Shown one piece after another: positions 13,467 to 21,125 of a stretch of 24,205 nucleotides of DNA. The notes below the pieces were generated by a model. That model was given only the letters and a program-made list of their open reading frames with translations. It searched no databases and had not been told where the DNA came from. The stretch is from Faecalibacterium prausnitzii (lineage in GTDB: Bacteria > Bacillota > Clostridia > Oscillospirales > Ruminococcaceae), in NCBI GenBank assembly GCA_004558805.1, contig SFDE01000023.1:1-24205 (forward strand), written 5' to 3'. The position numbers were made by a program, and so were the translations under genes. The first letter of the stretch is position 1; each line of letters starts with the position of its first letter.

Positions 13467-14351
13467 TCAGTTGAAGGAGCGGAAGCCCTTGCCGATGATC
13501 TCGCTGGAGTTGACGATGGTGATAAAGCTGTGGGGATCGTTTTCCCGCAGGAAGTTCCGCAGCTGCAGTGCCTGCCGGCGGGTAAGCACCGTCACCAGCA
13601 CGCTGAGCTCGTGGTGGGTGTAGGCACCATATGCCTTTTCCACGGTAGCGGAGCGGTTCATTTCCTTGATGATGAAGTCCAGAATGGGCTGGGGGTTGGA
13701 GGTCATGATGGTGCACACCTTCCGCAGGCGGATGTTTTCGATGGCACCGTCCACCACGAAGGATTTGGCGATGAGACCCAGGATACAGTAAAGACCCGTG
13801 CCCATGCCAAACCGCCATGCGGCGGCAAGCACGATGAGGATATCACTGACCATCAGTGCCCTGCCGATCTCCATGGAGGTATACTTTGCAAGGATCAGTG
13901 CCACAATATCGGTACCGCCGGTGGAAGCGCCGATGTCAAAGACGATGGCAGCGCCCAGAGCAGGCAGAAAGACTGCAAATACCAGATCCAGCATGGCATC
14001 CCCGCTCATGGACAGGTTGGAGGGGTACAGCCACTCGCACAGCGAAACATAGAAGGAAAGGGCAAAGGAGGAAAAGATGGTCCAGCCCATGCACCTGACT
14101 CCCAGAAAGATAAAGCCCACGACCACCAGCACGATGTTGATGATCCACATAAAGCCGCTGACGTTGATCTTGGGGAACAGGTCCGCCAGCAGGATGGACA
14201 GACCCGAGGTGCCGCCAAAGGCGAAGTGATTGGGGTTCTTAAAATAGACGATGCCCACTGCCGTAAGGAGCAGTCCCAGATTCAGCAGTGCAAAAAAATT
14301 TAAATCCTTCAGCAGTTTTTCTTTGCTGAGTGCTTCTTTTAAACCATGCAT
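13467..14351 (-). CDS. YitT-family membrane protein (DUF161/DUF2179)
   Basis: The 294-residue protein has five or six hydrophobic segments (about 18-38, 45-60, 67-87, 95-110, 118-140 and 165-190), including the glycine-rich HFAFGGTSGLSILL and GASTGGTDIVALIL repeats typical of YitT. A soluble C-terminal DUF2179 domain (about 205-290, with AYGAYTHHELSVLVTVL and HSFITIVNSSEIIGKGF) follows. The biochemical role of the family is not established; it may be a small-molecule transporter with a regulatory tail. GGGAGG precedes the ATG at 14351. It is monocistronic under a consensus promoter. The family call is confident and the function is unknown. Confidence 0.92.
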   Translation of the reverse strand: MHGLKEALSKEKLLKDLNFFALLNLGLLLTAVGIVYFKNPNHFAFGGTSGLSILLADLFPKINVSGFMWIINIVLVVVGFIFLGVRCMGWTIFSSFALSFYVSLCEWLYPSNLSMSGDAMLDLVFAVFLPALGAAIVFDIGASTGGTDIVALILAKYTSMEIGRALMVSDILIVLAAAWRFGMGTGLYCILGLIAKSFVVDGAIENIRLRKVCTIMTSNPQPILDFIIKEMNRSATVEKAYGAYTHHELSVLVTVLTRRQALQLRNFLRENDPHSFITIVNSSEIIGKGFRSFN

Positions 14352-14401
14352 GGTGTTCCTCCCGTTAAAAAGAATGTAAAGTCTCCCTTACACCACGCAA
14401 A

Positions 14402-14430
14402 AATATACTCCGGTATATCCATTCTGTCAA
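14402..14430 (-). promoter_or_regulatory. Promoter of the YitT-family gene
   Basis: On the minus strand TTGACA (14430-14425), a 17-bp spacer and TATATT (14407-14402) lie about 50 bp upstream of the start codon. Confidence 0.85.
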
Positions 14431-14512
14431 GCATAACCGACAAAGTTCTGCAAATCGACCTGTCTGTGCCGCCATCCTGCCCTTTTCCGGCATCCACTTT
14501 TGGGCACATCAC

Positions 14513-14541
14513 TTGAAGAAAATACGAAAATGGTGTATTAT
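14513..14541 (+). promoter_or_regulatory. Promoter of the glnS operon
   Basis: TTGAAG (14513-14518), a 17-bp spacer and TATTAT (14536-14541) predict a transcript with a leader of about 140 nt. The leader contains CTTTGC/GCAAAG and GGGCAC/GTGTCC stems but no T-box sequence or other riboswitch that I recognise. The rest of the 14352-14686 gap holds only this promoter and that of the divergent YitT gene. Confidence 0.7.
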
Positions 14542-14686
14542 ATACTATTATTATGGCTGTTTGTGTGCCGCTGCTGCATCAGCACCGACACGCTGCCTTT
14601 GCTAAGCTGCTGTTTCTGGCAAAGTCCTGCCGGAAATTGCCATAAGGAGACTGGGGCACACCGGTGTCCCGACAGGGGGAATTTAC

Positions 14687-16345
14687 ATGGCTGACAAAAA
14701 TTTTCTGACCGAGATCATTGACGCCGACCTTGCCGAGGGCAAGGTCAGCGAGATCCATACCCGCTTCCCGCCGGAGCCCAACGGCTACCTGCACATTGGC
14801 AGTGCCAAGGCGATCTACATCAACTGGTCCATTGCCAACCAGTACGGCGGCAAGTTCAACCTGCGTCTGGACGACACCAACCCTGCCCGGGAAGGTGAGG
14901 AGTACGTCAACAGCATCATCGAGGACCTGCACTGGCTGGGTGCCGACCCCAACGGCGGCATCTTTTACGGCAGCGACTACTTTGACAAGTGCTACGAGTA
15001 CGCCGAGAAGCTCATCAACGAGGGCAAGGCATACGTGGACGACCTGACCCGGGACCAGATGCGGGAATACCGGGGCGCCGACGCCGGCAAGCCCTCCCGC
15101 CCCTCTCCGTGGCGGGACCGCAGCCCGGAGGAGAACCTGGACCTGTTCCGCCGGATGCGTGCCGGGGAATTCCAGGAAGGCGAAAAAACCCTCCGTGCCA
15201 AGATCGACCTGGCAAGCCCCAACATGAACATGCGTGACCCGGCGATCTACCGCATCAAGTATGCGGAGCATCACCGGCAGGGCAACAAGTGGTGCATCTA
15301 TCCCATGTACGACTTTGCCCACCCCATTCAGGACGCCATTGAGGGCATCACCCACAGCATGTGCAGTCTGGAATTTGAGAACCATCGTCCCCTGTACAAC
15401 TGGGTCATCGAGAACATCTTTGGTTCCGAGTTCCCCAAGCAGCGGGAGTTTGCCCGGCTGAACATGACCAACACGGTCATGAGCAAACGCTACCTGCGGG
15501 AGCTGGTGGAAATGGGCATCGTGGACGGCTGGGACGATCCCCGGATGCCCACCCTCTGCGGTCTGCGCCGCCGGGGCTACACCCCCACCTCCATCTTCAC
15601 CTTTGTGCGGGAGGCAGGCATCTCCAAGTCTGACAACCTCATCGACATGCGCCAGTTGGAGGCTTGCATCCGCAGCGAGCTGGACCTGACCGCTCAGCGC
15701 CGCATTGCCGTGCTGGAGCCGGTAAAGCTCATCGTGGACAACTACCCGGAGGACAAGACCGAGTACTTTGACGTGGCAAACAACCCCAACCGGGAGGCAA
15801 ACGACGCCACCACCCGGAAGGTGGCTTTCAGCCGGGAACTGTGGATCGAGAACGAGGACTTTGCCGAGGTGCCGCCTCCCAAGTTCAAGCGTCTCACCGT
15901 GGGCGGTGAAGTCCGCCTTATGGGTGCCTATATCGTCAAGTGCACCGGCGTAGACAAGAACTCCGACGGCAGCATTGCCGCCATCCACTGCACCGCAGAC
16001 CTGGAGACCGGCAACGGCAACCCCGCCGACGGTCGTAAGGTGAAGGGTACCATCCACTGGGTCAGCGCCGCCCACGCCGTGGACGCAGAGGTGCGGCTGT
16101 ACGACAAGCTGTTTACCGAGGCAAACATGAACGGCATCCCCGAGGGCAGCGACTACAAGGACTACCTGAACCCGGAAAGCGTCATCGCCCGCACCGGCTG
16201 CAAGCTGGAAGAGAGCCTGAAGGACGCAAAGCCCGGCGACAAGTTCCAGTTCGTCCGCACCGGCTTCTTTACCCCGGACAGCAAAAATCCCGGCGTCTAT
16301 AACCGGGTCGTCACCCTGCGTGACAGCTTCAAACCTGCAAAGTGA
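14687..16345 (+). CDS. glnS: Glutaminyl-tRNA synthetase
   Basis: The 552-residue class I synthetase attaches glutamine to tRNA-Gln in the cytoplasm. The first signature is FPPEPNGYLHIGSAK, with HIGS at 36-39, and the second (KMSKS equivalent) is VMSKR at 264-268. The GlnRS/GluRS catalytic core (about 22-330) is followed by the two beta-barrel anticodon-binding domains. GlnRS-specific RLDDTNP and MYDFAHPIQDAIEGITHSMC segments distinguish it from GluRS. The ATG at 14687 follows AGGGGGAA. Many Clostridia instead use GluRS plus GatCAB for Gln-tRNA, so a dedicated GlnRS is notable but not unique in the group. A gap of only 31 bp to the next gene suggests co-transcription. Confidence 0.97.
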   Translation: MADKNFLTEIIDADLAEGKVSEIHTRFPPEPNGYLHIGSAKAIYINWSIANQYGGKFNLRLDDTNPAREGEEYVNSIIEDLHWLGADPNGGIFYGSDYFDKCYEYAEKLINEGKAYVDDLTRDQMREYRGADAGKPSRPSPWRDRSPEENLDLFRRMRAGEFQEGEKTLRAKIDLASPNMNMRDPAIYRIKYAEHHRQGNKWCIYPMYDFAHPIQDAIEGITHSMCSLEFENHRPLYNWVIENIFGSEFPKQREFARLNMTNTVMSKRYLRELVEMGIVDGWDDPRMPTLCGLRRRGYTPTSIFTFVREAGISKSDNLIDMRQLEACIRSELDLTAQRRIAVLEPVKLIVDNYPEDKTEYFDVANNPNREANDATTRKVAFSRELWIENEDFAEVPPPKFKRLTVGGEVRLMGAYIVKCTGVDKNSDGSIAAIHCTADLETGNGNPADGRKVKGTIHWVSAAHAVDAEVRLYDKLFTEANMNGIPEGSDYKDYLNPESVIARTGCKLEESLKDAKPGDKFQFVRTGFFTPDSKNPGVYNRVVTLRDSFKPAK

Positions 16346-16376
16346 TCATCTTCTCCAAAGGAGCGTCTGATTTTTC

Positions 16377-16769
16377 ATGCTAAAACATCTGACCCGAAAT
16401 ATCGCCATCATGGCGGTGCTCACCCTCATCATGGGCGTCGTGCTCAAACTGTATATTGCCAACACCGGCACGGTGCCTGCTGCGGATAACGCCACCCACT
16501 ACACCGACGGCAGCTACACTGCCACTGCGGCGGGCTATCTCAGCGAGGTCACGGTCACCGTTACCATCACCGGCGGCAAGGTCACCGGCGTGACGGCGGA
16601 TGCTTCCGGCGAGACCCCCGCTCTGGGCGGCGCTGCTGCCCAGCAGCTGGCACAGCAGCTTACCGAGACCGGTTCCACCAGCGGGGTGGATGCGGTCTCC
16701 GGCAGCACCCTGACCAGCAACGCCGTGCTTGCCGCCATGGAGGACTGCATGGCGCAGGCGGCGCAGTAA
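16377..16769 (+). CDS. Small membrane-anchored FMN-binding domain protein
   Basis: The 130-residue protein has an N-terminal membrane helix or signal anchor (about 8-27). An extracytoplasmic FMN_bind domain (about 43-125) follows, with YTDGSYTATAAGY, VTVTITGGKVTGV and the flavin-attachment-type motif DAVSGSTLTSNAV (105-117). In this family FMN is often bound covalently to a Thr/Ser of an SG(A/S)T motif by the flavin transferase ApbE; here that would be Thr111. Such domains carry electrons at the outer face of the membrane. The ATG follows AGGAG at a long spacing of about 14 nt. It is probably co-transcribed with glnS, though no functional link is evident. No ApbE gene is in the window. Confidence 0.85.
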   Translation: MLKHLTRNIAIMAVLTLIMGVVLKLYIANTGTVPAADNATHYTDGSYTATAAGYLSEVTVTVTITGGKVTGVTADASGETPALGGAAAQQLAQQLTETGSTSGVDAVSGSTLTSNAVLAAMEDCMAQAAQ

Positions 16770-16783
16770 TTCCCCCACACAGC

Positions 16784-16822
16784 AAAGGACCGGCAGGGCA
16801 TAGGCTCTGCCGGTCCTTTTTC
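16784..16822 (+). terminator. Terminator after the FMN-binding protein gene
   Basis: AAAGGACCGGCAG and CTGCCGGTCCTTT form a 13-bp perfect stem with a short loop and a TTTTT tail. It closes the glnS transcription unit. Confidence 0.93.
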
Positions 16823-16833
16823 TCCCGGCAGCG

Positions 16834-16862
16834 TTGCCGCCGGGTGGGTTTTATGCTACAAT
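16834..16862 (+). promoter_or_regulatory. Promoter of the dihydrouridine synthase gene
   Basis: TTGCCG (16834-16839), a 17-bp spacer and an extended -10 TGCTACAAT (TACAAT at 16857-16862) lie 35 bp upstream of the start codon. Confidence 0.75.
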
Positions 16863-16897
16863 GACACTATTACCATCACAAGAGCTGGAGAACGCCC

Positions 16898-17839
16898 ATG
16901 GAATATTATGTTGCCCCCATGGAGGGGCTTACGGACCGCGTATGGCGGCAGGCACATCAGAAATGGTTCGGGGCGCAGGGTGCGCCGTCACGGTACTATG
17001 CTCCCTTTCTCTCACCCCCGGAGAACCGGGTCCTTATCAAAAAAAAGATGGCAGAGCTGGCACCGGAGGCAAACCCCGGGGTGCCGGTGATCCCGCAGCT
17101 CCTTGCCAAGGACGGCGAGCTGGCAGCATGGATGATCCTGCAGCTGCGGGAGCTGGGCTACCGGGAAGTGAACCTGAACTTCGGCTGCCCCGCCGGTACC
17201 GTCACCGCCAAGGGCAAAGGCTCCGGGATGCTGCGGGACCCTGCCAAACTGGACGCCTTTCTTGCCGCCGTGTTTGCCGGGGCGGAGGGTCCCATCTCGG
17301 TAAAGACCCGGCTGGGAGTGGACAAGCCGGAGGAGTTTGGGGCGATCCTGGACATCTACCGCCGCTACCCCATCTGTGAACTGACCATCCACCCCCGGGT
17401 GATGCGGCAGCTCTACCGGGGGCAGGCAGACCGTGCTGCTTTTGCTGCCTATCTGCCCGGATGTACCATGCCGGTATGCTACAACGGAGATATCACCACT
17501 CCGGAGCAGCTGCGGCAGCTGGAGCAGCAGTTTCCCGGGCTGTCCGGCGTCATGGTGGGGCGGGGCATCATTGCAGACCCTGCCCTGCTGCGGGTCGCCC
17601 GGGGCGGCGCACCGGCAAGCCGGGAAGAGCTGCAGGGCTATCTGGACCAGCTGTATCAGGGCTACACCCAGCTGTTTGGCAGCGCCGGCTGCGCCGTCAG
17701 CCGCATGAAGGCGCACTGGTTTTACCTCATCCACCGGTTTGCCGGCTCCGAAAAGCTGGAAAAGCAGCTGCGGAAGGCACGGGAGCCATGGGAATACGAG
17801 GTGTTGGTGAACCAGATCTTCGCCCTGCCCATGAAATAA
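16898..17839 (+). CDS. tRNA-dihydrouridine synthase (Dus family)
   Basis: The 313-residue FMN-dependent enzyme reduces uridines in tRNA D-loops using NADPH. It has a TIM barrel beginning with YYVAPMEGLTD (4-13), the catalytic Cys97 in VNLNFGCPAG, followed by the Lys/Gly-rich TVTAKGKGSGMLRDP. Further motifs are ISVKTRLG, LTIHPRVMRQLY (FMN/substrate site), VCYNGDI and VMVGRGIIADPAL, then a helical C-terminal domain. It is not clear which Dus subgroup it belongs to, so no symbol is given. GGAG precedes the ATG at a good distance. It is monocistronic and converges on ireB. Confidence 0.93.
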   Translation: MEYYVAPMEGLTDRVWRQAHQKWFGAQGAPSRYYAPFLSPPENRVLIKKKMAELAPEANPGVPVIPQLLAKDGELAAWMILQLRELGYREVNLNFGCPAGTVTAKGKGSGMLRDPAKLDAFLAAVFAGAEGPISVKTRLGVDKPEEFGAILDIYRRYPICELTIHPRVMRQLYRGQADRAAFAAYLPGCTMPVCYNGDITTPEQLRQLEQQFPGLSGVMVGRGIIADPALLRVARGGAPASREELQGYLDQLYQGYTQLFGSAGCAVSRMKAHWFYLIHRFAGSEKLEKQLRKAREPWEYEVLVNQIFALPMK

Positions 17840-17865
17840 AAAAGCCCCGCCGTCCCAAGGGCGGC
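17838..17865 (-). terminator. Terminator of ireB
   Basis: On the minus strand GCCGCCC-TTG-GGACGGC forms a stem (one mismatch), then GGGGC and TTTTTTA. It also overlaps the stop codon of the convergent dihydrouridine synthase gene. Confidence 0.65.
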
Positions 17866-17888
17866 AGAGCGGAAAAGGACCTATGCAC

Positions 17889-18134
17889 TCAGACGTTCAG
17901 ATAGCTGCGGAGCATAGCCTGCAGCAGATCGTCCCGATCCACCTTGCGGATCAGGGCACGGGCATTTTTATAGGTCGTGATATAGGTGGGGTCTTCGGAC
18001 AGGATATAGCCCACCAGCTGATTGACCGGATTATAGCCTTTTTCCTTTAATGCGTCGTACACCTGCTGTACGATCTCGTGGATCTCATAGTCCTTTTTAT
18101 CGTGGATGGAGAAAATAGCAGTTGCGTTATCCAC
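17889..18134 (-). CDS. ireB: IreB-family regulatory phosphoprotein (DUF965/UPF0297)
   Basis: The 81-residue protein matches the IreB/DUF965 family along its whole length, including the core KEKGYNPVNQLVGYILSEDP and the TYKNARALIRKVDRDD stretch. In Enterococcus IreB is phosphorylated on N-terminal threonines by the PASTA kinase IreK and tunes cephalosporin tolerance. Here the N terminus is MDNATAIF, so Thr5 is the candidate site. The start is a GTG (18134-18132) preceded by AAGGGGG. In many Firmicutes the gene sits with ruvX and a DUF1292 gene; here it stands alone with its own promoter and terminator. Confidence 0.93.
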   Translation of the reverse strand: MDNATAIFSIHDKKDYEIHEIVQQVYDALKEKGYNPVNQLVGYILSEDPTYITTYKNARALIRKVDRDDLLQAMLRSYLNV

Positions 18135-18166
18135 AAAATGAACCCCCTTTGGATGAATTATATCTC

Positions 18167-18195
18167 ATTGTACACGAATTGCGCCTAAACTTCAA
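18167..18195 (-). promoter_or_regulatory. Promoter of ireB
   Basis: On the minus strand TTGAAG (18195-18190), a 17-bp spacer and TACAAT (18172-18167) lie about 32 bp upstream of the GTG start. A second TATAAT follows closely but has no -35 partner. Confidence 0.75.
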
Positions 18196-18296
18196 TATAA
18201 TCGCCCCAAATTTGCACATATTGCCTAAAATTTCCACAAATATTCATGCAAGATGAAGGGTGCCACGCCCCTGCAGAGGGGCAGAAGGAGGAGATC

Positions 18297-18707
18297 ATGC
18301 TCTACGGCATCGGCTGTGACCTGTGCGCACTGGACCACATGGAAAAAAGCCTGCGGAGCCCCCACGCCGCCGCCTTTGTGCGGCGGGTGTTCGGGGAGGA
18401 GGAACGCCAGGCACTATCTCTGGACCAGAGGCTGCCTGACGGGCGCAGCGGGATCCACCAGCTTGCCAGCGCCGCTGCGGATTTTGCCGCCAAGGAAGCC
18501 TTCCTCAAGGCGGCAGGCACCGGGCTCCGGGAGCCCTTTGCCTTGTGTGAGATCCAGGCGCTGCGGCGGGAGAACGGCGCACCCTTCTACCACTTTACCG
18601 GCGGCACTGCCCGGTGGGTAGAGCAGCAGGGTCTGTGCGCCCACCTGTCCCTGAGCCATGACGGCGGCGCTGCCATGGCATTCTGCGTGTTGGAACGGGA
18701 AAGCTGA
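18297..18707 (+). CDS. acpS: Holo-[acyl-carrier-protein] synthase AcpS
   Basis: The 136-residue phosphopantetheinyl transferase moves 4'-phosphopantetheine from CoA to a serine of acyl carrier protein. The N-terminal GIGCDLC contains the Mg-binding Asp8, and ADFAAKEAFLKA contains Glu67 and the catalytic Lys. The C-terminal HLSLSHDGGAAMAFCVLE is typical. It is slightly longer than the usual 120-125 residues because of an insertion around 42-55. The ATG at 18297 has AGGAGG 5-6 nt upstream; an earlier in-frame ATG (18246) would include that site. In Bacillus subtilis acpS heads the locus acpS-ydcC-alr-ndoAI-ndoA; here the next gene is the ndoA-like toxin, suggesting that this locus has shrunk. 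Confidence 0.93.
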   Translation: MLYGIGCDLCALDHMEKSLRSPHAAAFVRRVFGEEERQALSLDQRLPDGRSGIHQLASAAADFAAKEAFLKAAGTGLREPFALCEIQALRRENGAPFYHFTGGTARWVEQQGLCAHLSLSHDGGAAMAFCVLERES

Positions 18708-18851
18708 CCGCCCCCTGTGCATACAATGAAATATCCCCTGCGCTGCATAAGCCGCCGCCTGCCGGTCCATACTGAACACAGGAACCGCAGGCTGGACGCC
18801 GCCCACACATACAGCGGGGACAGCCTCCGATACTGCAGGGAGGGAGATTCC

Positions 18852-19202
18852 ATGGAGGTACACAGAGGAGAAGTTTTTTACGCCGACCTTTCGCCGGTGG
18901 TGGGGTCGGAGCAGGGCGGGGTGCGCCCGGTGCTCATCGTGCAGAACGAGATCGGCAACCGTCACAGCCCCACCGTCATTGCCGCAGCCATTACATCCCG
19001 GCTGGATAAGGCACGTCTGCCCACCCACATCAACATCCGGGCGGCGGACACCGGACTTGCCAAGGACAGCGTGGTGCTGCTGGAGCAGATCCGCACACTG
19101 GATAAGCACCGCCTGCGGGAGCGTGCCGGGCAGATCACCCCCGAGGATCAGCGCCGGGTGGATCAGGCGCTGGACGTGAGCCTGGGGCTTACGTCCTACT
19201 AA
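18852..19202 (+). CDS. mazF: MazF/EndoA (PemK-like) endoribonuclease toxin, no antitoxin adjacent
   Basis: The 116-residue protein is a typical MazF/EndoA, a sequence-specific mRNA-cleaving ribonuclease. Signatures are RGEVFYADLSPVVGSEQGGVRPVLIVQN (with the catalytic-loop Arg), PTVIAAAITSR (conserved Thr/Ser), LPTHINI, GLAKDSVVLLEQIRTLDK and a C-terminal VDQALDVSLGL helix. The ATG at 18852 has GGGAGGG upstream. Only 144 bp separate it from acpS, and no MazE/NdoAI-like antitoxin can be read there. The in-frame upstream extension (from 18717) is Arg/Cys-rich, has no visible homology and lacks a ribosome binding site. The toxin must therefore be controlled from elsewhere, be partnered by an unlinked antitoxin, or be weak or tightly repressed. 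Confidence 0.93.
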   Translation: MEVHRGEVFYADLSPVVGSEQGGVRPVLIVQNEIGNRHSPTVIAAAITSRLDKARLPTHINIRAADTGLAKDSVVLLEQIRTLDKHRLRERAGQITPEDQRRVDQALDVSLGLTSY

Positions 19203-19221
19203 AAATAAACAGGATACCGCA

Positions 19222-19250
19222 AAAGACCCCCGCCGATGGCGGGGGTCTTT
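19222..19250 (+). terminator. Terminator between mazF and the convergent regulator gene
   Basis: AAAGACCCCCGCC-GAT-GGCGGGGGTCTTT is a 13-bp perfect stem with a 3-nt loop. A and T flanks make it usable in both directions. Confidence 0.92.
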
Positions 19251-19264
19251 GGTTTGTCCGGCGG

Positions 19265-21067
19265 TCAGCTGCCGGGCTTTTCTTCTTCGGTGCGTCCCAG
19301 ATACCGCCACAGAGTGGTGCGGCTGATGCCCAGCTGCCGGGCGGCGGCGGCACGGTTGCCGCCGTGTGCCGCTACGGTCTGCTGCACCGCCTCCTGTATG
19401 ATCTGTTCCAGCGTCCGGTCTGTGCCGGGGGTCGCCGCCGGGGCAGGGGCTGCTGCCCGGATGCTGCGCTCCTTTGCCAGCAGCTCCGCTACCGTGGTGC
19501 TCTGGACATAGGTGCCGGTGGTGACGGAGGCAAGGTTCCGCAGCAGATTCTTGAACTGGGTGTAATTGTTGGGCCAGGGGTACTGCCGCAGCATTTCCAG
19601 CGCCCGGGGCTCAAAGCCGGACAGCTGCTTTCCCAGTTCCAGATTCAGGTTGTTCAGGTACAGGCTTGCCAACGAGGGGATCTCGTCGGAGCGGCTGCGG
19701 AGGGAGGGCAGAGTCAGGGTCATGCCGCCCAGCCGCTCCCCAAAGGTGCGCATCACCGTCGGCACCGCCGCCCCCTCCTGCACTGCGCAGGAAAAGATCA
19801 GCCGCACCCGCCGTGCCAGACCCGTCTCCTCGATGACCGCCAGCAGCTCCTCTGCCCGGGCGGCGGGGATGGACTCGAAGTTCTGGAAGTACACCGTGTT
19901 GCCGTTGGCGTTCAGGGGAGAATTGTAGTGGTCCAGCAAAAAATCCCAGCTCCGGTCGTTCATCATGGCGCAGTTGACCACCACCATGGGGTGGTTGACC
20001 AGTGAGCTGTTGAGGTAGAGGTACCGGGCGATCTGCTCCTTGCCGGTGCCCGGCTCCCCGCAGATGATCACCGGCTGCTTCATCTGCGCCAGCGCCCGGA
20101 TCTCGTTGTCCAGCGTACCCATCGCCCCGCTGAGGCTGTAAAAGCTATTGGTGAACAGATACTCGCACTCTCCCTTGTTCAGGGAGCGCAGCCCTGCCCG
20201 GTTGGCATGGAGGGGGATCCGGGAGGGCACGCAGTAGAACAAAAACCGCTGCCGGGTGTCCATCATCAGCTGCTGCGCCATGATGCTGTACAACTGGTCC
20301 CGCTCGGTGTAGTAGAACCGCATACTGCCGCTTGCCGGGATCTCCCGCAGGTGGGACCGCAGCACCATTGCCAGCTCTGCCGGCGGCTCGGTGGGGCTGG
20401 AATAAAAGGGGGTGCCGTCCTGCTCCAGCACCACCACCCGTCCGTTGTGCTCCTGGGTGATGCTGCGCAGGAAAAAGTTCTCCTGCCGCAGCCGCCCGAA
20501 CCAGTTGCTCAGATCCACCGCCTGATCGATGGCGGCATGGATGCTCTCCACTCCGGAGGTGATGAGGAAGGCGTCAAAGCCCATCTGCCGGGCGATGGTG
20601 TGGGTGACCATGTCGCAGACTACCATGCGGTAGCCGCCCTGCTTGAGCCGCTCCAGCGTATGGGTCACCTGCTCTGCGCTGTGTACCGTAAGGATGTCCA
20701 GATCAAAATCCAGCAGGGTGCTCAGGATGTGCGCCGGTTCCGTGATGCTGGGAAAGCCCACGATGGCATAGAGACTGGAATAGTTCTGCGCCAGCTTGAT
20801 GGTGCGCAGCACATCGTAGATGGAGATGGAGATGTCCACCACCGGCAGGTCGGTGACCTGCCGGATCAGGGCGGAGGTGCCGCCCCGGGAGATGATGCAG
20901 TCGTAGGTGTTGGGGGGCATCCGCTGCACGATGGTCTGCCCCTCCTCCAGATCGCCGGTGTACACGTCCAGCTGCACATTGGGGTACGCCTGAGCGGCAT
21001 TCATCATTGCGGTGTGCATTCCCTCGTAGGGGGCAATGCCAAGGATCCGGGTGCGTGTTTCAACCAT
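19265..21067 (-). CDS. PrpR-N-type AAA+ transcriptional regulator lacking the sigma-54 contact loop
   Basis: The 600-residue protein has a PrpR-N sensor domain (about 8-185, including RGGTSALI), a PAS-like region (about 195-290), an AAA+ domain (about 315-515) and a Fis-type helix-turn-helix at the C terminus (NRAAAARQLGISRTTLWRYL). Walker A is intact, GEPGTGKE at 337-344. The GAFTGA loop that contacts sigma-54 is missing: NCAMMNDRSWDFLLDHY runs straight into NGNTVYFQNFE, where GGTLFLDE (Walker B) is expected. It should therefore work on ordinary sigma-70 promoters and may hydrolyse ATP poorly. GGAGGG precedes the ATG. It is divergent from the kinase/dehydrogenase/aldolase operon and probably its ligand-dependent regulator; PrpR-N domains sense small organic acids or derivatives. 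Confidence 0.88.
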   Translation of the reverse strand: MVETRTRILGIAPYEGMHTAMMNAAQAYPNVQLDVYTGDLEEGQTIVQRMPPNTYDCIISRGGTSALIRQVTDLPVVDISISIYDVLRTIKLAQNYSSLYAIVGFPSITEPAHILSTLLDFDLDILTVHSAEQVTHTLERLKQGGYRMVVCDMVTHTIARQMGFDAFLITSGVESIHAAIDQAVDLSNWFGRLRQENFFLRSITQEHNGRVVVLEQDGTPFYSSPTEPPAELAMVLRSHLREIPASGSMRFYYTERDQLYSIMAQQLMMDTRQRFLFYCVPSRIPLHANRAGLRSLNKGECEYLFTNSFYSLSGAMGTLDNEIRALAQMKQPVIICGEPGTGKEQIARYLYLNSSLVNHPMVVVNCAMMNDRSWDFLLDHYNSPLNANGNTVYFQNFESIPAARAEELLAVIEETGLARRVRLIFSCAVQEGAAVPTVMRTFGERLGGMTLTLPSLRSRSDEIPSLASLYLNNLNLELGKQLSGFEPRALEMLRQYPWPNNYTQFKNLLRNLASVTTGTYVQSTTVAELLAKERSIRAAAPAPAATPGTDRTLEQIIQEAVQQTVAAHGGNRAAAARQLGISRTTLWRYLGRTEEEKPGS

Positions 21068-21096
21068 GACAGGTCCCTCCGTTCACATTTGATACC

Positions 21097-21125
21097 ATTC
21101 TAGCATTTCCCGGCGCAAAAGGCAA
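21097..21125 (-). promoter_or_regulatory. Promoter of the PrpR-N-type regulator gene
   Basis: On the minus strand TTGCCT (21125-21120), a 17-bp spacer and an extended -10 TGCTAGAAT (TAGAAT at 21102-21097) lie 30 bp upstream of the start codon. Confidence 0.65.

Noticed and set aside
13425..14303. A 292-codon plus-strand frame opposite the YitT-family gene
   Set aside because: It is antisense to a well-conserved membrane protein and has a His/Asp/Gly-rich composition without known motifs.
14548..14686. A T-box riboswitch upstream of glnS
   Set aside because: No AGGGUGGNACCGCG-like T-box sequence and no terminator/antiterminator pair could be found, and the leader is short for this class.
14579..16075. 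A 498-codon minus-strand frame opposite glnS
   Set aside because: It is a shadow of the glnS codon pattern. It has no start signals and no conserved motif.
18717..18851. An N-terminal extension of the MazF protein, or an antitoxin in the acpS-mazF gap
   Set aside because: The frame is in phase with mazF and has no stop before it, but it has no ribosome binding site, and its Arg/Cys/His-rich sequence resembles neither MazF nor known antitoxins. The ATG at 18852 has a strong GGGAGGG.
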